Shown here one piece after another: positions 26,472-34,433 of a DNA stretch of 49,114 bases. The stretch is from Phycisphaerales bacterium UBA2421 (GTDB lineage: Bacteria > Planctomycetota > Phycisphaerae > Tepidisphaerales > Tepidisphaeraceae): assembly GCA_002343075.1 (NCBI GenBank), contig DDRH01000008.1, positions 4,249 to 53,362 on the forward strand. The letters run 5' to 3'. Positions within the stretch are counted from its first letter, which is position 1. Each line of letters starts with the position of its first letter. A model generated the notes under the pieces. It was given only the letters and a program-made list of their open reading frames with translations, did not search any database and was not told where the DNA came from. Both the position numbers and the translations under genes were made by a program.

Positions 26472-27704
26472 ATGCGCACGCCCACTCTCAAGCCCGGCTG
26501 CATATTTACCGCGAGCGAATTGCGCGCCGTGGGCTTGGCTGCGACCGTAATGGTGGTTTTGGGAACGATTGTGATCGTCGGAATCACTCTGGCATTTGGT
26601 CACTACAATTCGCTTCTGCACTCCGGCCCGAAAGCACTCACCGACGGCTTGGCGATTGGTCTGCTCGTGCTGACTCAACGGCGGGCTAGGTGCGTTCTGC
26701 TGCTGGGTGCGGTGTATGGACTGGTGATGTTGATGCAGATCGGCCTGCCCTATGTGGCGGTCATCATGGTGATCGCTGCATCGCTGGCCGCGGTAGCGGG
26801 GTGGATGGCAAAACGATCGGGGATGTTCGCAACCGCGGTGATCGTGGCGGTTGTCTTTGAGCTGCTTGCGGGTTTCACGGCACCGGTCAAAATACTGCTG
26901 GCGACGAGTGACGCGAGGGAGCCAGTCCTTTGGGCCCTGTGGCTCGGCGAATGGCCGCTGCGCATCGTAGGGGCTGTGCTTGGCGTCGTCCTGGCTCGAC
27001 GGATGTTACGGCGGACTGACGTAGCCATGCCTTCCCAAGCTCCATCGCAAGTTTCGTTGCCAACACTCGCCCAACCGCGGGCTACGCGCTCCGCCACATT
27101 CGCGGGGGTGGTGGTATGCGCGATCATGATCGCCGGCCTGGTGCCGATGATGCTCCACTCGTGGCTCGCGCTGGCAATTCTCGCAGCCGCATTCGTCGTC
27201 TATGGATTGCTGGCGGGATTGAGGATGTCCCTCGTTCGAGTTCTGCTCGCGATGGTCTGGGGGTGGGCCACGTTCGCGCTGGCAAGCTACCTTTGGCATC
27301 GCGACGTGGACCGCGTGATCGACTTGGCGCGAACACTGGTCTTGCGCTTCCTTCCAATGGCAATAGCGGCGGCGGTCATGGTCCGCTGCGTTCGGCCGGT
27401 GACGTTTGTCCGACTGCTCCGCCGACTCCGCACCCCCGGAGTGATCTTACTGCCTCTGGCAGCGGTCGCGCGGGCGATTCCAAGGGCGCAGCGGCAGTTG
27501 CACGCAGCGTTGGCTGAGTGCCGCGGTAAGTCGGCCCGAAGCTTGCCCGGCATGCTCCTGCGACATCCGATCAAGACGATTCGATCGACTTTTGTGCCCC
27601 TGACGCTGGAATTGACCCGCGAGTTCAAGCAGGTTCATGCAAAGTCAGGTGAGGCAGCTTGTCGCGGGCCGCATAGTGATCTTGCGAAAGGTCTGCCGTT
27701 GTGA
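26472..27704 (+). CDS. Polytopic membrane protein resembling an ECF transporter S-T fusion
   Basis: 410 residues. The N-terminal half (about 20-190) has six hydrophobic helices in the compact plan of ECF substrate-binding S components, including LTDGLAIGLLVLTQRR and WALWLGEWPLRIVGAVLGVVLA. The C-terminal half (about 210-400) has four to five helices, then a cytoplasmic stretch with LPLAAVARAIPRAQRQLHAAL, AECRGKSARSLPG and FVPLTLELTREFKQVHAK, like the coupling helices with R-G motifs of CbiQ/EcfT T components. No ATPase (A) component is in view; it would have to be encoded elsewhere or shared. The substrate is not defined by sequence; the haem gene upstream and the shared promoter suggest haem or iron-related cargo. 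Confidence 0.55.
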   Translation: MRTPTLKPGCIFTASELRAVGLAATVMVVLGTIVIVGITLAFGHYNSLLHSGPKALTDGLAIGLLVLTQRRARCVLLLGAVYGLVMLMQIGLPYVAVIMVIAASLAAVAGWMAKRSGMFATAVIVAVVFELLAGFTAPVKILLATSDAREPVLWALWLGEWPLRIVGAVLGVVLARRMLRRTDVAMPSQAPSQVSLPTLAQPRATRSATFAGVVVCAIMIAGLVPMMLHSWLALAILAAAFVVYGLLAGLRMSLVRVLLAMVWGWATFALASYLWHRDVDRVIDLARTLVLRFLPMAIAAAVMVRCVRPVTFVRLLRRLRTPGVILLPLAAVARAIPRAQRQLHAALAECRGKSARSLPGMLLRHPIKTIRSTFVPLTLELTREFKQVHAKSGEAACRGPHSDLAKGLPL

Positions 27705-27813
27705 ATAAGTATCAATAGCTCGCTGCGTGGTGGGACACGGCGGCGAGTGGTGCCCTCGTCTCGTGATGATGGTGCGTGGTTGTGTGGTTCATTCATGCTC
27801 TGGAGGTCTGAGA

Positions 27814-28506
27814 ATGCTTCGTACAATTTTTCGAGTCGCCGCGCTGTCGGCGATGGGTGTCGGTTCGACTGCGGTCGCCCAAACGGTGATCCAACCCGCG
27901 GCGGCCGATAGCAAGGATGTGTTTATCTACTCGTTTCTTGCAACGACCAACTTCAACAGCTTTCCCGGTTTCGATGGCATCCTCGCCAGCGGCCGGTCGG
28001 CGTCCGGCCACGATCTTCGGTCGCTGGTGAGCTTTGACATCACCGGTGTGACCCTTGGCGCCGGCCAGATCGCAACGCTGAATCTGTTCGTGGCCGATGG
28101 CAGCACGGTCGGGTTTCCCGTTGTGAATCCCAGTGCCACGTTTCCTATTCAGGCCGATATCTTTGCCAACACAGAGGATTGGAATGCAAGCACGGTGACA
28201 TGGGCTACGCAGCCGAGCTTCTCACCGACTGTTGTCGACAGCCAGACGATTGATGGTGTTAACAAGTACATCACGTTCAATGTCACCTCTCTCGTGCAAG
28301 GATGGCTTGCGAATCCAGCCACCAACTTCGGCTTCAGCATCCAGCAGCCGGAAGTGGTGGTCAACGGCGGAAGCGTGCAGGCGGTGTATCAGTCGGCGGT
28401 CGGCGCGCAGAGGCCATTCCTCTACGTCGGCCCCGTCCCCGAACCAACCGGTATCGCGGCGCTTGCAATGGCCGGATCGCTGCTTATTCTTCGGCGAAGG
28501 GCTTAA
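27814..28506 (+). CDS. Secreted DNRLRE-like beta protein with PEP-CTERM-like tail
   Basis: 230 residues from ATG 27814 with GGAGGT six bases upstream. A signal peptide (1-22, ending AVAQ) precedes a domain with the plan of DNRLRE proteins: RSLVSFDITGVTLGAGQIATLNLFV, DIFANTEDWNASTVTWATQP, YITFNVTSLVQGWLANPATNFGFSI. Such domains are secreted beta-sandwich modules of unknown or carbohydrate-linked role. The C-terminus VPEPTGIAALAMAGSLLILRRRA is a PEP-CTERM sorting signal (PEP, hydrophobic helix, Arg cluster) expected to be cut by an exosortase. The exosortase gene is not in the window. The pseudopilin follows after 19 bases. Confidence 0.85.
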   Translation: MLRTIFRVAALSAMGVGSTAVAQTVIQPAAADSKDVFIYSFLATTNFNSFPGFDGILASGRSASGHDLRSLVSFDITGVTLGAGQIATLNLFVADGSTVGFPVVNPSATFPIQADIFANTEDWNASTVTWATQPSFSPTVVDSQTIDGVNKYITFNVTSLVQGWLANPATNFGFSIQQPEVVVNGGSVQAVYQSAVGAQRPFLYVGPVPEPTGIAALAMAGSLLILRRRA

Positions 28507-28525
28507 CAAACGGCAGCCACCACAT

Positions 28526-29257
28526 ATGTCAAAGCAACGCGGCTTTACGCTAGTTGAACTCCTTGTGGTCATCGGCATCATCGGATTGCTGATCGGCATT
28601 TTGCTGCCCACATTGAGCAAGGCCCGCAAGGCCGCACAGCAAACAGTCTGTGCGAGCAACCTACGCCAGATGGGCGTAGGTTTGCTCCTTTACATTAACG
28701 ATCATTCCCAGCGGTTGCCTTTTATTGTCGAGCCGCTCTGGAACCCGCCAGGCTCCAGTACGCTCACGAACTTCAACGCCGATCCATCCAACCCAGCCGT
28801 CACCCCCGATAGCTTCATGGTGGTGATGAGCCGGTACATCAGCGACAGTCGGCTCTATCTCTGTCCCGGCGCAAACATGGGTTTTCCACTGCTTGAACCG
28901 AAGATGACGTATCGAGTTTCGTCGGCGAATAATGTGGATGGCCAGATCCGATTGGTTGAGGAATTGCTCGTCGGTGCCAATGGCGTCAACTACAACTACA
29001 GCCTGAAGTATCTGAACGGCCGACACTATGAACTCCTGCATGTCAACCCTTTTACGATTCGACTTGAGAAAGGTCCCGGCGAACACTACCTCGTTCGTGA
29101 CATGGTGCGCCCTCGCGCCGAAGGCGAGGCGGTGCCACCGAGCGCGCAGCTAAGCAGCGGTGTGCCGCCGCACCCCAATCGGCAGTTTAACCAGCTTCGG
29201 CTCGACATGAGTGTAACTCTCGAAAGAGACCCGCGCTTTCAGGTTGGGTATCCCTAG
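28526..29257 (+). CDS. Type II secretion/type IV pilin-like prepilin (planctomycete pseudopilin)
   Basis: 243 residues. The prepilin leader MSKQRG is followed by FTLVELLVVIGIIGLLIGIL, with the G-F cleavage site and the Glu5 that define class III prepilins, then TLSKARKAAQQ and the planctomycete-typical CASNLRQMG. The C-terminal part is a soluble domain; at the end HPNRQFNQLRLDMSV resembles the H-x9-DG motif but has DM instead of DG. It is processed by a PilD-like peptidase and packs into a pseudopilus or surface fibre. No such machinery gene is nearby except the eroded GspE-like gene. Only a weak ribosome binding site precedes it, so it may be translated with the upstream PEP-CTERM gene. Confidence 0.86.
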   Translation: MSKQRGFTLVELLVVIGIIGLLIGILLPTLSKARKAAQQTVCASNLRQMGVGLLLYINDHSQRLPFIVEPLWNPPGSSTLTNFNADPSNPAVTPDSFMVVMSRYISDSRLYLCPGANMGFPLLEPKMTYRVSSANNVDGQIRLVEELLVGANGVNYNYSLKYLNGRHYELLHVNPFTIRLEKGPGEHYLVRDMVRPRAEGEAVPPSAQLSSGVPPHPNRQFNQLRLDMSVTLERDPRFQVGYP

Positions 29258-29349
29258 CCCGCCTTCGGCGTGGGTTCTTCAAGGCCAGATCGTTGTTTGA
29301 CGAAAAGCCCCCCGCGCGACTAAAGTCTTGTTTTAGCAGGAGCATCTTC

Positions 29350-30825
29350 TTGCCTCATCGTCTGCCGGTTATCTCCAACAGTTCTGCGAACCTCCTTCCC
29401 GGCGAATCCAGCGAGTATGAGAAAAAAGAAAAGTGCGGACTCTTCGGCATCTGGGGTACCACCGAAGCATCGCAACTGACCTACCAGGGCCTCTTCGCCC
29501 AACAGCACCGCGGGCAGGAGTCGGCTGGTATTGTCGTATCTGACAACGGCGAACTGCGCGGCCATGCCGACATGGGTCTTGTCAGCCAGGTCTTTTCGCA
29601 GCGCGTCCTCACCGAGACCCTAGTCGGTACCTCGGCCATCGGTCATGTCCGATACTCCACCACAGGTTCCAGCAAGCTCTGCAACGCCCAGCCGTTGCTG
29701 CGGGAGTACCTCATGGGGCCGGTCGCCGTCGCCCACAACGGCAACCTCATCAATGCAAAACTCCTCCGCCATGAATACGAACGGCACGGCCACATTTTTC
29801 AGAGCACGACCGACACCGAGATCATCGTTCACCTTCTGGCCAAACCGAGTCATGTTGAAAAGCCCGACCCACTGCCTCATGTATTGAAACACCTGCAGGG
29901 AGCGTTCAGCCTGCTGTTCCTGTTTCCCGACCGCATCGAAGCCTGCCGCGATCCGTGGGGCATTCGTCCGCTGGTGCTCGGCAAAATTGGCGATGCGTGG
30001 TGCGTGGCAAGCGAGACGTGTGCCTTCGATGCCGTGGGCGCGGAGCTTGTCCGCGAGATTCAACCCGGCGAGATCGTGCGCATCGATCAGTCCGGCGTGC
30101 ATAGTCGCTACTTCGATAAGCCCGCTGTCGAAGGCGCGCGTTGTGTTTTTGAACACGTCTATTTTGCCAACCCGGCCAGCCGGGTGTTTGATCAGAATGT
30201 CCTCCGGGCGCGCGTTGCCATGGGCCGGCAGCTCGCGCGCGAATCGCATGTCCCCGCCGACTTTGTTGTGCCCATGCCCGACAGCGGTCGGTCGGCGGCG
30301 AGCGGTTACTCGAAGGAATCGGGGGTGGCTTTTGAAGAAGCGATCGTCCCCAACCGCTTTGTCGGCCGCACATTCATCCTCCCAACGCAGACGGCCCGCG
30401 ATCGCGCCGTCAACATGAAGCTCAACATCATCGGCGAGATCGTCGCCGGCAAGCGCATCATCGTGGTGGACGACTCCATCGTCCGGGGCACCACAACACG
30501 ATCCAAGATGCGCGCCCTCCGCCGGGCCGGCGCCAGAGAGATTCACCTGCGTGTCTCCTGCCCGCCGATCCGTCATCCCTGCTACTACGGAATCGACTTC
30601 GCCACCCGCAACGAACTCGTCGCCCACGAGCGGACGGTCGAGCAGATTCGCGATTTTCTTGAAGTCGATTCACTCGCCTACCTCTCGCTCGAGGGCCTGC
30701 TCAGTTGCCTCACCGTGCCCCAGCGCGACTGCTGCACCGCCTGCTGGACCGGCCAATACAAGATCCCCGTCGATCAGCCCGCGAGCAAGTTCAGCTTCGA
30801 GCGCGATCAACTCAACATGTTTTAG
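29350..30825 (+). CDS. purF: Amidophosphoribosyltransferase with propeptide
   Basis: I choose a TTG at 29350 because AGGAG lies seven bases before it, giving 491 residues; a longer frame to 29293 has no such site. The N-terminal nucleophile is C29 in EKKEKCGLFGIWG, so a 28-residue propeptide must be removed. The glutamine amidotransferase domain (HRGQESAGI, HNGNLIN) precedes the PRPP-binding site IIVVDDSIVRGTT. A late CCTACW cluster and other Cys residues (SCPPIRHPC) suggest the iron-sulfur-bearing type of PurF, as in Bacillus. It makes phosphoribosylamine from PRPP and glutamine, the first step of purine synthesis. Confidence 0.96.
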   Translation: MPHRLPVISNSSANLLPGESSEYEKKEKCGLFGIWGTTEASQLTYQGLFAQQHRGQESAGIVVSDNGELRGHADMGLVSQVFSQRVLTETLVGTSAIGHVRYSTTGSSKLCNAQPLLREYLMGPVAVAHNGNLINAKLLRHEYERHGHIFQSTTDTEIIVHLLAKPSHVEKPDPLPHVLKHLQGAFSLLFLFPDRIEACRDPWGIRPLVLGKIGDAWCVASETCAFDAVGAELVREIQPGEIVRIDQSGVHSRYFDKPAVEGARCVFEHVYFANPASRVFDQNVLRARVAMGRQLARESHVPADFVVPMPDSGRSAASGYSKESGVAFEEAIVPNRFVGRTFILPTQTARDRAVNMKLNIIGEIVAGKRIIVVDDSIVRGTTTRSKMRALRRAGAREIHLRVSCPPIRHPCYYGIDFATRNELVAHERTVEQIRDFLEVDSLAYLSLEGLLSCLTVPQRDCCTACWTGQYKIPVDQPASKFSFERDQLNMF

Positions 30826-30926
30826 CGCCGTCACACCTTCCATTGCGGCCGCCCCGCATGCTTGAAACGCCGGTAAGCAACACTCATTGACTGCAAAAAT
30901 TACAGAGGTATCTAAATGTGAACACC

Positions 30927-31700
30927 TTAATGCTGCAGGCTCACATCGCGCCCCGGCTGGCTGCGGTGAAGCCGGGCATCGTGCCGCGCGATCCGGCTCA
31001 CCTTCCTCTCAATCTCGCGGCGCCGGCGCGCCGTCACTTCACGCCCGCCGGCAGCAGCGGCGTACGCCTCAAAAAAAATCTGCAATTCAGCCCCGCCCAC
31101 ACCAAACTCGCGCGTGCTGTAAACCAACTGCGCGAGGTCTTTCGTCTGCCACCGCCAGGCAAAAAATGGTCGCACCAGCACCCGCGCAAGATCGATCATC
31201 CTCACGTCAACCCCCGACTGCGCCTGCCGCACCATGAAGTGACACAGGTACAAGTCGCGGTGAAACAGCCTATGCCCGTGCATCGCGCCGGCGGTGCGGG
31301 CCAGCGGTGCGGCGAGCGATTCAAAGCTCGATCCGGCCCGCAGGGCGACGTCGGCGGGGCGATAGCCTTCCAGGTCTTCCGTGATGGCAAACGACCGGCC
31401 GTCGGCAGAGGTGCCGTGGGCGATCAGCGTCGCGGTCGGCAGTCCGTGTGACGCCAGCACCGCGATTCCGCGCGCCTCCGCGGCCGCCGATCGGGCTGGC
31501 GGCAGCCGGCGCTTGTCCCGCTTCAAGTGCATCCTAGGCGCATCGGCGGGGTCGATCGTCGCATTTTCCCGCTCGGTGATCGACCGCCAGACCCGCGCGT
31601 GCGACGTGGCAAACACGTCGGCGGCGCTGCGCAGCCCGAGCCGCTCGAGCGCGGGTCGATACTTCGGGTTGATGATGAATGTTTCGCTCACCTTCGTCAC
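30927..31700 (-). CDS. WaaP/Kdo kinase-like protein
   Basis: 257 residues from a GTG at 31700 that shares GTGA with the purU stop, so it is translationally coupled. The kinase-like fold has HGHRLFHRDLYLCHFM with the catalytic Asp, VRMIDLARVLVRPFF as the metal-binding DFG-like step (DLA), and an Ile/Leu-rich N-lobe ending RMHLKRDKRRL. This matches the lipopolysaccharide kinase (WaaP/KdkA/RfaP) family, which phosphorylates heptose or Kdo of the LPS core. The heptosyltransferase gene two steps upstream in the same operon supports a core role. Acceptor specificity is not visible. Confidence 0.82.
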   Translation of the reverse strand: MTKVSETFIINPKYRPALERLGLRSAADVFATSHARVWRSITERENATIDPADAPRMHLKRDKRRLPPARSAAAEARGIAVLASHGLPTATLIAHGTSADGRSFAITEDLEGYRPADVALRAGSSFESLAAPLARTAGAMHGHRLFHRDLYLCHFMVRQAQSGVDVRMIDLARVLVRPFFAWRWQTKDLAQLVYSTREFGVGGAELQIFFEAYAAAAGGREVTARRRREIERKVSRIARHDARLHRSQPGRDVSLQH

Positions 31701-32578
31701 GCATTCTGAAAGAAACGGCTGATGCCAGGCTTGAAAATCACCTTGCCGTCAACCACCACTAGCTCTTCATCAAGATACAACTGCAGCGCCCTGCTGAGCA
31801 CGGCTCCCTCCAGCTCCAGCCCGTTGCGTTTCACCTCGTCGAGCGAATCGGTGCCAACATTGATGTGAAACACATCCTGCATGATCACCGGGCCTTGATC
31901 GAGTTGCTCGGTCACAAAGTGCGCCGTGCAGCCGTGCACGCGCACGCCCGATTCAAATGCCTGCTTGTAGGGCGCCGCCCCGGGAAAATAGGGCAGCAGC
32001 GATGGATGAATGTTGATGATTCGATGCGGAAACGCCTGCACAATGCGGGCCGGCAGAATCCGCATGTATCGCGCCAGCACGATCACGTCGGCCTGCAATT
32101 GCTGCAACCGAGCCAGCAGCCAGTCAAAGTGTGCCTCGAGCGAATCCGCCGACTTCCATTCAAACTGCAGCCCGGCGGCGCGGGCTTGCGGCTCGAGATC
32201 GGGATGATTCGACAACACGCCAGCGATTGTTCCATGCAGCTTGCCGGCGTGCAGGTCGGCGGTCAGATGTTGAAGGCAGCGCGGCTCCCTGCTCACCAGA
32301 ACCGCGATGCGCTTATCGCGCCGCTGGCTGTGAAGGTGCACGCGCACGTCCATCTCCATTGACTTTCCAAGGCCGATCAGCCCCGTAATCAGCTCCGAAA
32401 GGTCACAACGGAGGTCGGCGAGATCGACCAGCATATCCATCACGAAAAAACCGCGCACCACATGCTGGGCGATGTCTTCGATGTTGGTGCCGCGCTCGGC
32501 GAGAAACGTCGCCACTTGCGCAACGACGCCTTTCTGATCCTTCCCCAGTACGCTGACAACCGCCAATACTTTTCCCAT
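31697..32578 (-). CDS. purU: Formyltetrahydrofolate deformylase
   Basis: 293 residues. The N-terminal ACT domain (VVSVLGKDQKGVVAQVATFL, GTNIEDIAQHV) is followed by a formyltransferase-fold domain with IVLARYMRILP-like core, RIINIHPSLLPYFPGA, YKQAFESGVRVHGCTAHF, and DQGPVIMQ, in which the Asn-His...Asp catalytic pattern of the family is intact. The enzyme hydrolyses 10-formyl-THF to formate and THF, feeding PurT or balancing folates. It is wedged between waaF (75-base gap) and a WaaP-like kinase (4-base overlap), an odd place for a folate gene, although purF lies just beyond on the other strand. Confidence 0.93.
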   Translation of the reverse strand: MGKVLAVVSVLGKDQKGVVAQVATFLAERGTNIEDIAQHVVRGFFVMDMLVDLADLRCDLSELITGLIGLGKSMEMDVRVHLHSQRRDKRIAVLVSREPRCLQHLTADLHAGKLHGTIAGVLSNHPDLEPQARAAGLQFEWKSADSLEAHFDWLLARLQQLQADVIVLARYMRILPARIVQAFPHRIINIHPSLLPYFPGAAPYKQAFESGVRVHGCTAHFVTEQLDQGPVIMQDVFHINVGTDSLDEVKRNGLELEGAVLSRALQLYLDEELVVVDGKVIFKPGISRFFQNA

Positions 32579-32653
32579 GACATTTCCGGGTCAATACACC
32601 AACTTGGTCACAATCAAATGAAGGCGTGGAGTGCCGAGCGGCCGGGCCGAACT

Positions 32654-33742
32654 TCATGGCATCGCGTGCACAGCCCGCGCGAGCAGCTCGGCAGAGGCTT
32701 TGAAGACCATGCCCGGCGTGACCCGCGTCATGCACTGGTGGTCGAGCGGACACTTCTTCAATTGACACGGCCCACATGGAACCGGCACGCTTATCTTTCG
32801 TTCTTTCTCGAAGTAAATCTCGGTCCATTCCGGATGCGTCGGACCAAAGATGGTGATCACGGGCACCTGAAATGCCGCCGCGATGTGTCTCGGGCCGGTG
32901 TCGTTGGTGATCATCAGGTCGGACCGGCGAACCACTTCCTTCAGCCCGCCGAGCGTCAGTGCGTGCGCCTGAAGATCAATCACCCGGCGCGTGGTTCGCT
33001 TCAGAATCGCTTCGACGATGCCCCTTTCCTTCGGCGCCGAGCTGATGGCGATCGTCGCGCCAAACTCATTGGCCAGCCGATCGGAAAGCACCGCAAACGA
33101 CTCTGCCGGCCAGAGCTTGCTTGCACCATACTGCGCGCCGGGGTTGAGCAGGATCAGGGGCGGCCCACCCGACGCCGCCGGGCGATCCAGGTGGGCAATG
33201 CCGGCGCGCGTGAGCGTGTCCACGCCGTCGCGTCGATCGTTTTCGCTCACCGCAAGCTGCATGGTGATGTCACGATCATTTGCCCCGAGATACTGGGCAA
33301 TTCCGAGGTAGTATCGCACGATGGGCGTGGGCACATACTTGCCCCTGTCCTTGAACGGCACGAGCTTGTCGGAAAGCAGGAACCCCCGGCCGTCGCGGTC
33401 GTAGCCGACGATGCGCTTGATGCCCGCCATCTTGCAGACCAGCGCGCTCCGAAAGCTGTTGGTGAGCAGGATGGCCATGTCAAACTCGCGCGCCCGCAGC
33501 CTGGCGGCGAGGTCGATGAACTGTCCCTTGCCCGCTTTCTTGTTGGTCTTGCCGGTGCGATAGCTGATGAGCTTGTTGGCCCAGGGCAGCCCGTGATACA
33601 TCGGCTTGACATACCGCCGCAGGAGATAGCTGATCTGGGCCGACGGGTAGCGGTTGCGAATGGCGCGAAGGGTGGGAGTGGCCATGACGGCATCACCCAC
33701 CCAGTTCGGCTGTACGACGAGAATGCGCTCTGGGTCTGACAT
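32654..33742 (-). CDS. waaF: Lipopolysaccharide heptosyltransferase (GT9, WaaF-like)
   Basis: 362 residues from ATG 33742: MSDPERILVVQPNWVGDAVM is the family N-terminus, so the 136 further codons open upstream are discarded. GT9 features: WVGDAVMATPTLRAIRNRYP, ILLNPGAQYGASKLWPAESF, LITNDTGPRHIAAAFQVP, TIFGPTHPEWTEIY, then a Cys-rich tail (CGPCQLKKCPLDHQCM) also seen in many planctomycete and related heptosyltransferases. It transfers heptose to the LPS inner core in the cytoplasm. Gene order waaF-purU-WaaP-like on one strand. The ribosome binding site is weak. Confidence 0.92.
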   Translation of the reverse strand: MSDPERILVVQPNWVGDAVMATPTLRAIRNRYPSAQISYLLRRYVKPMYHGLPWANKLISYRTGKTNKKAGKGQFIDLAARLRAREFDMAILLTNSFRSALVCKMAGIKRIVGYDRDGRGFLLSDKLVPFKDRGKYVPTPIVRYYLGIAQYLGANDRDITMQLAVSENDRRDGVDTLTRAGIAHLDRPAASGGPPLILLNPGAQYGASKLWPAESFAVLSDRLANEFGATIAISSAPKERGIVEAILKRTTRRVIDLQAHALTLGGLKEVVRRSDLMITNDTGPRHIAAAFQVPVITIFGPTHPEWTEIYFEKERKISVPVPCGPCQLKKCPLDHQCMTRVTPGMVFKASAELLARAVHAMP

Positions 33743-34433
33743 TTGAGAGCCATATTGTATAGGCGAAGGTGGCGGATGGTTAGTGTCGCGCGCCCGCTCG
33801 AACCGCGCCCTTTGTCCTCGCCGGGAAGGAGCTTTGTTCGTCACGGGCCAACCTCGATCCGCGCGCCTCGTTACAGCCCCCGAATACTCCGAAGCAGCCC
33901 GTGAGCGAATGCTGCGAAAATGGGCGAGTCGGACTTGCAGGCGGGCGATCGTCAGCGAAGCGCAGGCTGGTGCGAACGGGCGCCCTGGGCAATAAAATTT
34001 CTGCGCCGTCTGCAAAATGTCAGTTCGCGCCGGAGGAATCTGTGCCGCGCGGGCAACTAGGTGCCAGCTATCCCAGGCGACGGCATGCCCGGTGGGCGGA
34101 GCGATCTCGCTTACCCTTTGCAACACTCGGATGCGTCTGCCGGAAGCCATAAGTCTATTTCCATAAAGCTGTTAAGTCATATGAGCCTCACCGGCCCATC
34201 GCCGTAAATAAGTACAAATACTCGTTTCAGAAAATCGGGCATTTCCGGGCATTTCAGGGTACGCAGGTAAAGCGCGCAGCGTCCTCCTCCATTCATGATT
34301 CATCCTTTCCTCTCTACCCCCCATGTTGCGCCAGCAGTGAACGGAAAGCGCAGCGCCGAGAAGATTAATTCTCGGGTGCCACGAGATGGCGAACTCGGCT
34401 GGTCGTGCGAAAGTTCGATGTCGAACGAATGCA
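33743..34433. other. 691-base stretch without a recognisable gene
   Basis: Between waaF and hrpB I find no convincing gene on either strand; frames here translate to Arg/Pro/Ala-rich nonsense without family motifs. The waaF-side 400 bases are GC-rich. At 34147-34260 base composition falls and there is a perfect tandem 10-bp repeat, CGGGCATTTC at 34236-34245 and 34246-34255, preceded by an A/T-rich patch. This may contain the waaF promoter region, a small RNA or a decayed gene. Confidence 0.5.

Noticed and set aside
33743..34150. A 136-codon extension of waaF
   Set aside because: Composition is Arg/Pro/Ser-rich without family motifs; the GT9 N-terminus begins at 33742.
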